From UTPRO1 sp031400185 (GTDB taxonomy: Bacteria > Desulfobacterota > Binatia > UTPRO1): a stretch of DNA of 9,557 nucleotides. The position numbers were made by a program, and so were the translations under genes. The notes below the pieces were generated by a model that saw nothing but the letters and a program-made list of their open reading frames with translations, was not told where the DNA came from and did no database searches. The stretch's first letter is position 1; the number at the start of each line of letters is the position of its first letter. Shown in pieces: positions 1 through 6,979 of the stretch. The stretch lies in the NCBI GenBank assembly GCA_031400185.1, contig JANNPN010000446.1, forward strand, positions 1 through 9,557. The letters run 5' to 3'.

Positions 1-1
1 G

Positions 2-574
2 CTCGGACTCGGGACGGCGGCGGTCGGCGGCAGGGCGCGTCTCCGTCCGGTGGTGGCACCTGCAACGCTGGGAGTTCGTGGCGGCTGCTTCACGAAAGCG
101 GGCATCGCCGACGTCGCGCGCGTCGTCCAGCGCCCGTGGCCCGACGGCCGCCTCGAGCTCGACCGCTCGCCGGCGGTCCTCGCGTGGCGCTTCTTCGGTG
201 TGCCCGGCGTCTACGTCACGTACCTTCTCGACGGCGACCCGAGCTGCTACTTCGTCGTCCGCGCCGCGACGCGCCGCGGGCTTTCGGTGCTCTCCCTCGT
301 CGACTACCGGACGGCGCCCGAGCGCGCCGGCGCGTTCACGGCGATTCTCCGTGCGGTGAAGCAGCTTGCGCGTGCGGGGGGCTTCGACGGTGCCGCGGCC
401 GCAAGCTCCGTCGACCGTTTCGACGCCGCGCTCAAGGCCGAGTGGTTCTTCTCGATCGGCGCGCCCGTCCCCATCCTCGCGAGCCTCGCCGCCGAGCCGA
501 AGAGCCTCTTCGTGACGATGGCCGACGCCGACAGCGACCTGTTGTTCGACGAAGCGGGGCCGATCTTCGGCTGA
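2..574 (+). CDS. GNAT-like acyltransferase, C-terminal part (5' end outside window)
   Basis: The reading frame is open to the left edge, so the gene probably begins upstream. GTG codons at 50 and 53 are the first possible starts inside the window, but starting there would give only about half a normal protein. The visible 174 residues from GTG 50 carry hallmarks of the FemAB/GNAT-like acetyltransferases often found near polysaccharide or lipid genes. These are an AWRFFGVPG block (W-R-F followed by a proline, residues about 45-53), a following Y-x(n)-YFVVRAA strand pair, an SLVDYR segment (about 82-87), and a C-terminal FVTMADADSDLLFD segment like the T-x-GDsDxD ending of that family. The product is inferred to transfer an acyl group from acyl-CoA to an unknown acceptor. 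It is cytosolic, with no membrane segment visible. Codon use is strongly GC3, as in the P450 downstream, from which it is separated by 110 bp. The family call rests on motif memory, not on alignment. Confidence 0.55.
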   Translation, partial: LGLGTAAVGGRARLRPVVAPATLGVRGGCFTKAGIADVARVVQRPWPDGRLELDRSPAVLAWRFFGVPGVYVTYLLDGDPSCYFVVRAATRRGLSVLSLVDYRTAPERAGAFTAILRAVKQLARAGGFDGAAAASSVDRFDAALKAEWFFSIGAPVPILASLAAEPKSLFVTMADADSDLLFDEAGPIFG

Positions 575-684
575 GCACGCGCGGGGTGTCGGTCGCCGGC
601 CTGCTCCGGCTCGGCGAACCACGTTCATCTGACGGGGGGTCGAGTTTGCCCCGTGCCGGATCTGTGCCATTCGAGGCCACCACC

Positions 685-1989
685 GTGACCGTGCTGCCTG
701 CCGTCGAGCCGATGCCGCCTCACGCCACGGGAAGGGTCCCATGGCTCGGGGCGGGCCTCGGGCTGCTGCGCGATCCGACCGCGCACTTGACGAAGCTCCG
801 ACGCCGGCTCGGCGACACCTTCGTGCTCGACGGCTTCGGCTACCGGCTCTTCTTCGTGTTCTCGCCGGCCGGCGTGCGGGCGCTCTACGCCGCGCCCGAG
901 GAGCAGGCGAGCTTCGGGCTCGCCACGTTCGAGCTCGTGCTGAAGCGCAAGATTCCGTTCGAGCTCGCGGCCGGGCGCCGCACGTTGCCGCACGAGCTCT
1001 TCAAGAACCCCGACGTCGAGACCTACCTCGCCAATCTCGAGCACGCCGTTGCGCTCGAGATCGAGGAGCTCGGCTCGCGCGGCACGTTCGAGGCGTTCGG
1101 CGAGGCGAAGCGGCTCGGGTATCGGCTCGGGCTCGCGTCGTGGGCGGGCGAAGAGGCGGCATCTCCGCGCTACCTCCCGGCGCTGATCGACGCGTTCGAG
1201 CGGCTCGACGCGTCGCAATCCTTCGTGCGCCCGCTCTCGACGGCGTGGAGCATGGCGACGAGCAAGCGCGGCGAATGGCGGGCGATGCGCGAGATCGAGG
1301 CGATCATCGCGGCGATCTTGCAGTCCCGGCGCGCGGCGCGGCGCGAGCCCGGCGACTACCTCGACCAGATCGAGCGGGCGTTCTCCGACCTGCCCGTCGC
1401 GGAACGCGACGTCCAGGTTGCGCGCGACCTCATGATCATCCAGATGGGCGCGCAGTCGAACCTCTTCGCGGCGCTCGCGTGGACGCTGGTGAATCTCCTG
1501 CTGCACCCCGACGTGCTGGCGCGCGTCCGCGCCGGCGATGACGGCCTCCTCGAACGCGCGGCGCACGAGTCGATCCGGCTCGCGCAACGCTCGTTGACGC
1601 TCCGGCAGGTGCTCTCGCCGTTCGACGTCGCGACGGAGGCGGGGACGTACACGCTCGGCCCCGGCGTCTTCCTGGCGACCCTGCTCTCGGTGAACAATCC
1701 ATGGGCCGCGCCCGGTCTCGACCGCTTCGACCCGGACCACTACGTCGGTCGCCGGCTCGCGGACGACGTGGCACTTCCGGCGCGCGAGATGGTGAGCACC
1801 TTCGGCCACGGCCGCCACTCGTGCCCCGCGCAGCGCTTCTCGATCTCGGCGATCCGGATCGCGATCCGCCGCCTGGTCGACCACTACGACCTCGAGCCGA
1901 GGTTCCGGAGCGCGCAGCCGCTTGCGCGACAAATCGGCGGGGTGGCGCGCGCGGCGCGGCCGTGCCGGATCGCGTACCGGTCACGCTGA
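685..1989 (+). CDS. Cytochrome P450 (CYP7/CYP8-like I-helix)
   Basis: This is a complete heme-thiolate monooxygenase of about 434 residues, a normal P450 length. Numbering from GTG 685, the visible landmarks are: N-terminal GRVPWLGAGLGLLRDP, which is the usual P-x-x-G-x-x-P-x-G entry; a long I-helix DLMIIQMGAQSNLFAALAW around 248-266; the K-helix ExxR as E295-S-I-R298; a RFDPDHY meander; and the heme loop FGHGRHSC with cysteine ligand C380. The I-helix reads M-G-A-Q-S where most P450s have (A/G)-G-x-(D/E)-(T/S), so the proton-relay acid is glutamine 257. The loop after the cysteine is CPAQ, not CxG. GTG 685 is chosen because GAGG lies 8 bp upstream (673-676). ATG 712 (MPPHATG) is a credible alternative, and the same frame is open back to about 136 with no family match there. 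There is no N-terminal membrane anchor, so it is probably soluble and needs a separate redox partner. The substrate is unknown; sterol-like or fatty hydroperoxide substrates would fit the CYP7/8 resemblance but are inference. Confidence 0.92.
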   Translation: MTVLPAVEPMPPHATGRVPWLGAGLGLLRDPTAHLTKLRRRLGDTFVLDGFGYRLFFVFSPAGVRALYAAPEEQASFGLATFELVLKRKIPFELAAGRRTLPHELFKNPDVETYLANLEHAVALEIEELGSRGTFEAFGEAKRLGYRLGLASWAGEEAASPRYLPALIDAFERLDASQSFVRPLSTAWSMATSKRGEWRAMREIEAIIAAILQSRRAARREPGDYLDQIERAFSDLPVAERDVQVARDLMIIQMGAQSNLFAALAWTLVNLLLHPDVLARVRAGDDGLLERAAHESIRLAQRSLTLRQVLSPFDVATEAGTYTLGPGVFLATLLSVNNPWAAPGLDRFDPDHYVGRRLADDVALPAREMVSTFGHGRHSCPAQRFSISAIRIAIRRLVDHYDLEPRFRSAQPLARQIGGVARAARPCRIAYRSR

Positions 1990-2109
1990 CGAGGCCGGAA
2001 AAGGTCGCCAGCTGTTTCAGGTTGGAGCAGAAAAACCCGTCGGCCGTGTTGTGAGCCGCGCGCTACTGTCGACCGCGGGTTCGCGAGTCTGCTAGACGCC
2101 CGGGCACTC

Positions 2110-3438
2110 ATGAAATTTCATCGCTTCGAGCTTCCTCCCCACACGCCATCAGCCCTGATTCGTCTTCGCAGGAAACCAGGCATAGCGCCGGCATCGCCCG
2201 GTAGGAGCACTCGGCGCCCGCGAGCATCCACGCGTGGCATCGAAGACGTCATTGCGACCATGAAGGGCCTCGACCTGACTCCGGCGAGGTTGTTTCAGAA
2301 AAGTCCGCGGCGTGTCCCTGCGCGACGCAAGCTTGCTGCCGCGCCAGCCGCCGCCCCGCGTGATCCTCATGCGTGGGAGGACGATTTTTTGATTCTGCCC
2401 TTGGCCCATGATGTGCCGTTGCAGCACGTCCGCGAGGTTCTAGGAAAATTGGAGCAGGTCGAAGCGGTCGACCCGCGGCCGTTCCCGACGCCGGCCGGCC
2501 TCGCTGGGGGAATCCCAAACAGCCCGGATCTCACCGGCGATCAATTCCATCGTGTCCCGTCCTACCCCAATTCTTCCTTGGGCAAGCAAATCACCCTTGC
2601 CGACGTCGAGGGATGTTGGACCGCCGGGCACGAGAGTTTCGGGGCCATCCTGGCGCCTCCTGTCTTCGGCGACATGATCGCCGATGACGTATGGGAGCAT
2701 CATGGCACGGCGTCGTTGGCGCTCGGCGGGGCACGGTCCGCCGGCGTCCTCGGGATGGCGCCCAGCGCGGGCTTGGTGACGGCGTCATTCTATTCGTCGG
2801 TGGCACAGCAGGATCTTGCACATGAGGCGCTCGCGGAGGCCGCGGCCGCATTGGTGCAGGGAGACGTGCTGCTGATCGAATTGCACATTCCTGGTCCTCG
2901 ACATAACTACGATCAACGCGATGACCAAAAGGGATATGTCCCATTGGAATGGCGCGACGAGATATTCAACGTCGTGCGAGCGATCGTCGATCAGGGAGTC
3001 GTGGTAGTTGCGGCGGCGGGGAACGGCGCCGAGGATCTCGACGATCCGATCTATGCTGGCCGATTCGCCCGCGATTCGGGTGCGATCGTGGTCGGTGCCG
3101 CTTCGAAAAGTCAGTATCCACTAGACTTTTCGAACCACGGGAGCCGTGTCGATTGCTACGCCCACGGTGCCGACGTCGTTTCCGCCGGCTATGGCGATCG
3201 TTTCGGCTTTCACGAGAATGTCGAGAAGGAGCGTTGGTACACGAGTGCCTTTGGCGGAACGTCGAGCGCGGCCGCGATCGTCGCTGGTTTCGTGACGCTC
3301 GTTCAAGGCGACCGCCTCGCAGCGGGTAAGGCACCCCTCACCGCAGAGGCTATTCGCAAAGTTTTGCGTACGACAAAATGGCTCCTGAGCGGCCCCGCAT
3401 TGCAACAAGTGCTTGACACCGCAGTGGGTGAGCCCTAG
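2110..3438 (+). CDS. Subtilisin-like serine protease (peptidase family S8)
   Basis: The protein has 442 residues. The S8 fold occupies about residues 145-435 with every catalytic element present: Asp165 in LADVEGCW, His198 in EHHGTASLALGG, oxyanion Asn305 in AAAGNG, and nucleophile Ser385 in GGTSSAAAIVAG. Spacing between these (33, 107 and 80 residues) suits a subtilase. The Asp motif is D-x-E-x-x-W and not the common D-T/S-G, as in some uncharacterised S8 subfamilies, and the serine motif has Ala in place of the usual Pro. Residues 1-80 are basic and probably disordered. Residues 91-125 (DDFLILPLAHDV through LEQVEAVDPRP) look like the tail of an I9-type prodomain. No signal peptide or membrane helix is visible, so it may act in the cytosol or leave by a non-Sec route. 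ATG 2110 is the first ATG after the in-frame P450 stop; its ribosome-binding site is weak. The gene sits 11 bp before a small unknown gene, probably as one operon. GC content is visibly lower than in the flanks. The protease call is very secure; the target is unknown. Confidence 0.93.
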   Translation: MKFHRFELPPHTPSALIRLRRKPGIAPASPGRSTRRPRASTRGIEDVIATMKGLDLTPARLFQKSPRRVPARRKLAAAPAAAPRDPHAWEDDFLILPLAHDVPLQHVREVLGKLEQVEAVDPRPFPTPAGLAGGIPNSPDLTGDQFHRVPSYPNSSLGKQITLADVEGCWTAGHESFGAILAPPVFGDMIADDVWEHHGTASLALGGARSAGVLGMAPSAGLVTASFYSSVAQQDLAHEALAEAAAALVQGDVLLIELHIPGPRHNYDQRDDQKGYVPLEWRDEIFNVVRAIVDQGVVVVAAAGNGAEDLDDPIYAGRFARDSGAIVVGAASKSQYPLDFSNHGSRVDCYAHGADVVSAGYGDRFGFHENVEKERWYTSAFGGTSSAAAIVAGFVTLVQGDRLAAGKAPLTAEAIRKVLRTTKWLLSGPALQQVLDTAVGEP

Positions 3439-3449
3439 CCTCGACACCG

Positions 3450-3809
3450 GTGGCACCGTCGGACAAAAGAGTTCTGCACACCATCATCGTCCGATTGAAG
3501 CAGGGAGCGCGCGATCCGGAGGGGCTGATTCGGCAGATCCTCAGCGGCATTCGTCCTCAGTTGAAGAACGTGAATGTCGCCGTCGAAGCCCCCACCGTCG
3601 TTCAAGTTGGACGCACGCGAAAGCTACCGTCGAACGACCCGCGTCACACCGACGTAGTGCGCGTCCAGAGCACGGGAGACGCGAGTCGCGTCCGCATTAC
3701 GTACGTAGAAGGTCCGCAAGAGGTCACGGTCGCTAATAAGCTGCGTCGAGCTCCGGATGTGGCCTCAGCGGAGCCTCGTCCGCTGGCTGAGCCAGCGTCT
3801 TTGCGCTGA
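3450..3809 (+). CDS. Small protein of unknown family, partner of the S8 protease
   Basis: I do not recognise this 119-residue protein. GTG 3450 is the only usual start codon near the frame's beginning, because an in-frame TGA lies at 3429-3431. It sits 11 bp after the protease stop, so the two are probably co-transcribed and translationally coupled; no clear Shine-Dalgarno sequence is present. The sequence has an N-terminal strand-helix (VLHTIIVRLKQGARDPEGLIRQIL, 8-31), alternating strand-like stretches (VNVAVEAPTVVQVG, then RVRITYVEGPQEVTV), and a C-terminal KLRRAPDVASAEPRP (97-111). That last piece resembles residues 113-124 of the protease (KLEQVEAVDPRP), which look like the last strand of a subtilase prodomain. 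It has no cysteine, signal peptide or membrane segment. A role as inhibitor, chaperone or regulatory partner of the protease is inferred only from position and this motif. Third-position GC is lower than in hslUV or argB, like the protease gene. Confidence 0.72.
   Translation: MAPSDKRVLHTIIVRLKQGARDPEGLIRQILSGIRPQLKNVNVAVEAPTVVQVGRTRKLPSNDPRHTDVVRVQSTGDASRVRITYVEGPQEVTVANKLRRAPDVASAEPRPLAEPASLR
3781..3797 (+). terminator. Strong GC-rich hairpin overlapping the 3' end of the small gene
   Basis: CGCTGGC (3781-3787), loop TGA, GCCAGCG (3791-3797) form a perfect 7-bp stem followed by TCTTT. It lies inside the last codons of the small gene (encoding LAEPAS), ten bases before its stop. It could be an early intrinsic terminator or a 3'-end stabiliser of the protease operon mRNA. 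The T-run is poor, so the terminator role is only plausible. Confidence 0.4.
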
Positions 3810-3824
3810 TTCGCTACGTCGTCT

Positions 3825-3841
3825 CCTGTCGGCAGGTTTTT
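3825..3841 (+). terminator. Short hairpin plus five Ts, candidate terminator of the protease operon
   Basis: CCTG (3825-3828), loop TCGG, CAGG (3833-3836) is followed directly by TTTTT (3837-3841). The stem is only 4 bp. However, position (16 bp after the small gene's stop) and the T-run fit an intrinsic terminator, perhaps working together with the stronger hairpin at 3781-3797. Confidence 0.4.
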
Positions 3842-4039
3842 GCTTCGTTACGGAGCGCCATCCGATAAGAAATATGGATGTCGTTCATGACGATAAATGA
3901 CGGACGACGCAAGTCGATACGCCGTGCGAACCACTGATCGGTCGGATTCGATTCTGCGATGTCGTAACGATTCCGTGTGAAATGCAAAGGCGGGATTTCC
4001 CGGGTCGGCATGCAATGATCACCGCGGCATCGTGCGGGA
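3842..4039. other. Moderate-GC spacer between the protease operon and argB
   Basis: About 200 bp at roughly 50% GC, clearly below the flanks. The minus strand has a short open frame over 3814-4011 (65 residues, no recognisable domain) that I do not accept as a gene. CGGG-ATTT-CCCG at 3991-4002 forms a small hairpin. Read on the minus strand it lies 38 bp beyond the argB stop and is followed by CCTTTGCATTT, so it could be a weak argB terminator. Nothing else was found. The composition suggests the spacer belongs to the same acquired segment as the protease pair. Confidence 0.4.
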
Positions 4040-4936
4040 TCATGCCTTGCGGATGCGTCCCACCGGCCGCCGCTTCGCCGTCGTGCTGCGCACGACCTCG
4101 GTGCCGACGCCGTCGGTCGTGAAGATCTCGAGCAGCACCGCGTGCTTCACACGGCCGTCGATGATGTGGGTCTTCGCGACCCCGCCGGTGAGCGCGTCGA
4201 TGCAGCACTCGACCTTGGGAATCATACCGGAGTTGATGACGCCGCTCGCGATCAGCTGCGTCGCCTCCTCGCTCGCCATCGTCGAGATGAGGTTGCCGTC
4301 CTTGTCCTTGATGCCGGCGACGTCGGTGAGCAGGATGAGCTTCTCGGCGTGGAGCGCCTGCGCGATCTTGCCGGCGACGAGGTCGGCATTGATGTTGTAG
4401 GTGGCGCCGTCAAGGCCGACGCCGACCGGCGCGATCACCGGGATGAAGTCGGCCGCGTCGAGCGCCTCGATGACGCGCGGATTCACGCCAATGACCTCGC
4501 CGACGAGTCCGATGTCCTGGTTCTCGACCAGCATCTTCTTGGCTACCAAGAGCTCCCCGTCCTTCCCCGAAAGGCCGACAGCCCGGCCGCCGTGGCGGTT
4601 CATGAGGCCGACGATCTCCTTGTTCGTCGACCCGACCAGCACCATCTCGACGACGCGCATCGTTCGCTCGTCGGTGACGCGCATGCCGCGGACGAATGTC
4701 GACTCGACTCCCATCGTCTCGAGCATGCTGTTGATCTGTGGCCCGCCGCCGTGGACGATCACCGGGTTCATCCCGACGTATTTGAGGAGGACCACGTCCT
4801 GCGCGAACGATTCCTTCAGCTCGTCGTTCGCCATGGCGTGCCCGCCGTACTTGATGACGATCGTCTTCCCGAAGAAGCGGCGCAGGTAGGGGAGGGCCTC
4901 GAGGAGGATCTCGGCTTTCTCGATACGGTCCTTCAT
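4040..4936 (-). CDS. argB: Acetylglutamate kinase
   Basis: ATP-dependent phosphorylation of N-acetyl-L-glutamate, the second step of the acetylated arginine (ornithine) pathway, in the cytosol. The 298-residue protein is full length for the amino-acid kinase family. Visible motifs are KYGGHAM with phosphate-binding Lys29, the HGGGPQI substrate loop (62-68), RVTD (86-89), ALDAADFIPVIAP (158-170), NINAD (181-185), LLTDVAGI (202-209), MIPKV with Lys241, and IFTTDGVGTEV near the end. The N-terminal ~20 residues before the kinase core (IEKAEILLEALPYLRRFFGK) match the extra helix found in hexameric, arginine-inhibited enzymes, so feedback inhibition by arginine is likely. The C-terminus ends in a short basic tail (KRRPVGRIRKA). 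ATG 4936 starts at the conserved N-terminal helix but has no obvious Shine-Dalgarno sequence. It lies 121 bp downstream of hslU on the same strand. No other arginine gene is in the window, because the protease island abuts its 3' side. Confidence 0.98.
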   Translation of the reverse strand: MKDRIEKAEILLEALPYLRRFFGKTIVIKYGGHAMANDELKESFAQDVVLLKYVGMNPVIVHGGGPQINSMLETMGVESTFVRGMRVTDERTMRVVEMVLVGSTNKEIVGLMNRHGGRAVGLSGKDGELLVAKKMLVENQDIGLVGEVIGVNPRVIEALDAADFIPVIAPVGVGLDGATYNINADLVAGKIAQALHAEKLILLTDVAGIKDKDGNLISTMASEEATQLIASGVINSGMIPKVECCIDALTGGVAKTHIIDGRVKHAVLLEIFTTDGVGTEVVRSTTAKRRPVGRIRKA

Positions 4937-5057
4937 GGCGTCGGGTCTTTATCACATGGCCGACGGCGCGGTCACCGCCGGAAATCCTATGTCGGGTGGG
5001 GATACGAAACGGCACGCGACGACTGGACTCGCCGCGCCCGGCAGTGAGTGAGGCGGC

Positions 5058-6392
5058 TCAAAGGATGTAGCGCGACAGATCCTCGTCTCCGAGGATCGCA
5101 TCGAGCTTGGTGCGGACGTACGCGGCGTCGATCGCGACCTCGCGCGCCCCGAGCTCGGGCGCGTCGAACGAGAGCTCTTCCAGCAGCTTCTCGAGGACCG
5201 TGTGCAGGCGGCGGGCGCCGATGTTCTCCGTGCGCTCGTTCACGGCGGCGGCGATGCGCGCGATCTCGTCGACGGCCTCGTCGGAGATCACCAGGCGGAC
5301 GTTCTCGGTCGCCATGAGCGCCACGTACTGCTTGACGAGCGCGTTCCGCGGCTCGGTCAGGATGCGGACGAAGTCGGCGCGGGTGAGCGGATCGAGCTCG
5401 ACCCGGATCGGGAAGCGGCCTTGGAATTCCGGGATCAGGTCGGACGGCTTCGTCATGTGAAACGCGCCCGACGCGATGAAGAGGATGTGGTCGGTCCGCA
5501 CCATGCCGTGCTTGGTGTTGACGGTCGATCCCTCGACGATCGGCAGGAGGTCGCGCTGCACGCCCTGGCGGGAGACGTCGGGGCCGTGCATGCCCTCGCG
5601 CCCCGCGATCTTGTCGATCTCGTCGAGGAAGACGATGCCCGATTGCTCGACGCGGCGGACGGCCTCGCGGGTCACGAACTCCATGTCGACGAGGCGGTTC
5701 GCTTCCTCGGTCGTCAGCACCTCGAGCGCCTCGGGCACGGCGACGCGCGTCTTCTTCGTCTTCTTTGGAAGGATGTTCGAGAAGAGCTCCTTCACGTTGA
5801 GCTCCATCTCTTCCAGGCCTTGCGGGGTCAGGATCTCGACCATCGGCGAGACGCTCTTGGTGACTTCGAGCTCGACCATGCGGTCGTCGAGCTTGCCTTC
5901 GCGGAGCCAGCGCCGGAACGTCTCGCGGCTGGTGCTCGCGGGCGCCGCGCCGCTCGACGACTCGGTGCCGGGCGCCGGGGTCGGTCCGCTCGGCAGCAGG
6001 AGATCGAGGAGGCGTTCCTCCGCGACCTCGCGGGCACGCCGCACGACCTTGTCCTTCTCCTCGGCTTTGACCATGCCGATCGCGAGGTCGACGAGATCGC
6101 GGATGATCGACTCGACGTCGCGGCCGACGTACCCGACCTCGGTGAACTTCGACGCCTCGACCTTGAGGAACGGCGCGTTCGCGAGCTTCGCGAGGCGGCG
6201 CGAGATCTCGGTTTTCCCGACCCCGGTCGGGCCGATCATGATGATGTTCTTCGGCGCGATCTCGTCGCGGAGGTCGTCGGCGACCTGCTGGCGACGCCAG
6301 CGGTTGCGGAGCGCGATCGCGACGGCGCGCTTCGCCGCGCGCTGGCCGACGATGTAGCGGTCGAGCTCGGAGACGATTTCGCGCGGGGTCAT
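5058..6392 (-). CDS. hslU: HslU, AAA+ unfoldase subunit of the HslVU protease
   Basis: A hexameric ATPase that unfolds proteins and feeds them into the HslV peptidase; cytosolic heat-shock protease complex. It has 444 residues from ATG 6392, close to the family norm. Domains in order: N-terminal MTPREIVSELDRYIVGQ; Walker A GPTGVGKT (54-61); pore loop GYVGRD (87-92); an intermediate (I) domain from about 110 to 240 containing a Ser/Pro/Ala-rich loop near 135-156; Walker B GIVFLDEID (252-260); sensor-2 GARR (392-395); and the C-terminal tail DLSRYIL, the peptide that inserts into HslV to activate it. The start is fixed by homology to the conserved TPREIV N-terminus. The same frame stays open upstream through the antisense of hslV, but that extension has no meaning. 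It begins 44 bp after the hslV stop and is surely in the same operon. No clear ribosome-binding site is visible. Confidence 0.98.
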   Translation of the reverse strand: MTPREIVSELDRYIVGQRAAKRAVAIALRNRWRRQQVADDLRDEIAPKNIIMIGPTGVGKTEISRRLAKLANAPFLKVEASKFTEVGYVGRDVESIIRDLVDLAIGMVKAEEKDKVVRRAREVAEERLLDLLLPSGPTPAPGTESSSGAAPASTSRETFRRWLREGKLDDRMVELEVTKSVSPMVEILTPQGLEEMELNVKELFSNILPKKTKKTRVAVPEALEVLTTEEANRLVDMEFVTREAVRRVEQSGIVFLDEIDKIAGREGMHGPDVSRQGVQRDLLPIVEGSTVNTKHGMVRTDHILFIASGAFHMTKPSDLIPEFQGRFPIRVELDPLTRADFVRILTEPRNALVKQYVALMATENVRLVISDEAVDEIARIAAAVNERTENIGARRLHTVLEKLLEELSFDAPELGAREVAIDAAYVRTKLDAILGDEDLSRYIL

Positions 6393-6436
6393 GGTGTGCG
6401 GCGGCGGCGTGTCGCTCGCCCGCGGCTGGTGGATGA

Positions 6437-6979
6437 TCACGCCGACAGCTCCTCGAAGACGAGGTGCTCGTTCGTGTAGACGCAGATCGCGGCGGCGATC
6501 CGCATGGCCTCCTCGGCGATCGCGCGTGCGTCGAGCGTCGTGTGCTTGACGAGCGCCTTCGCCGCCGCGAGCGCGTAGTTGCCACCCGAGCCGATCGCGA
6601 TGATGCCGTCGTCGGGCTCGATGACGTCGCCGCCCCCGGAGATGAGCAGCGTCGACTCGACGTCGGCGACGATGAGCAGGGCTTCCAGGCGGCGCAACAT
6701 GCGGTCGGTGCGCCAGTCCTTCGCGAGCTCGACCGCGCCGCGGCGGAGGTTCCCGTTGACGGCCTCGAGCTTCTGCTCGAACTTCTCGAAGAGGGTGAAC
6801 GCGTCCGCGGTGGCGCCGGCGAAGCCCGCGAGCACGCGTCCCTCGTAGAGGCGGCGGACCTTGCGCGCGTTGTGCTTCATCACCGTCTGCCCGAGCGACA
6901 CCTGGCCGTCGCCGGCGACGACGAGCTTTCCGTGCGCGCGCACCGCGAGAATGGTCGTCGCGTGGAAGGCCTCGGGCAC
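6437..6979 (-). CDS. hslV: HslV, peptidase subunit of the HslVU protease
   Basis: Threonine protease related to the proteasome beta subunit; dodecameric chamber that degrades substrates delivered by HslU. It has 180 residues. The sequence MPEAFHA-TTILAVR shows a seven-residue leader that must be removed to expose the catalytic N-terminal threonine (Thr8 here). The supporting residues Asp24 (AGDGQVSLG) and Lys40 (NARK) fall at the expected spacings of 17 and 33 in mature numbering. Other family blocks are LAGFAGATADAFTLFEKFE, AVELAKDWRTDRMLRRLEALLIVAD, GDVIEPDDGIIAIGSGGNYA and ICVYTN. GTG 6979 is the start, because an in-frame TAG lies only 9 bp further upstream (6989-6991). No Shine-Dalgarno sequence is visible. 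It is the first gene of the hslV-hslU(-argB) run and is transcribed away from the DUF4345-cupin pair. Confidence 0.98.
   Translation of the reverse strand: MPEAFHATTILAVRAHGKLVVAGDGQVSLGQTVMKHNARKVRRLYEGRVLAGFAGATADAFTLFEKFEQKLEAVNGNLRRGAVELAKDWRTDRMLRRLEALLIVADVESTLLISGGGDVIEPDDGIIAIGSGGNYALAAAKALVKHTTLDARAIAEEAMRIAAAICVYTNEHLVFEELSA

Noticed and set aside
632..654. Inverted repeat ACGGGG...CCCCGT between the acyltransferase and the P450
   Set aside because: An 11-nt loop and no T-run; such repeats are expected by chance in this base composition. Not called as a terminator.
136..684. In-frame upstream extension of the P450 giving a 617-residue protein
   Set aside because: It overlaps the acyltransferase frame, is Arg/Pro-rich, and the P450 family N-terminus begins near 700. 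It reflects a lack of stops in GC-rich DNA.
625..1932. Long open frame antisense to the P450
   Set aside because: Composition (Arg/Glu/His-rich, no motif) is that of a GC-rich shadow frame; the plus strand carries clear P450 motifs.
2087..2097. Small dyad GTCT-GCT-AGAC just upstream of the protease start
   Set aside because: Only four base pairs; too short to claim an operator without comparison.
3814..4011. 65-residue minus-strand frame between the protease operon and argB
   Set aside because: No recognisable domain, no ribosome-binding site, and the overlapping hairpins suggest non-coding 3' sequence. It could be a remnant but I cannot support it.
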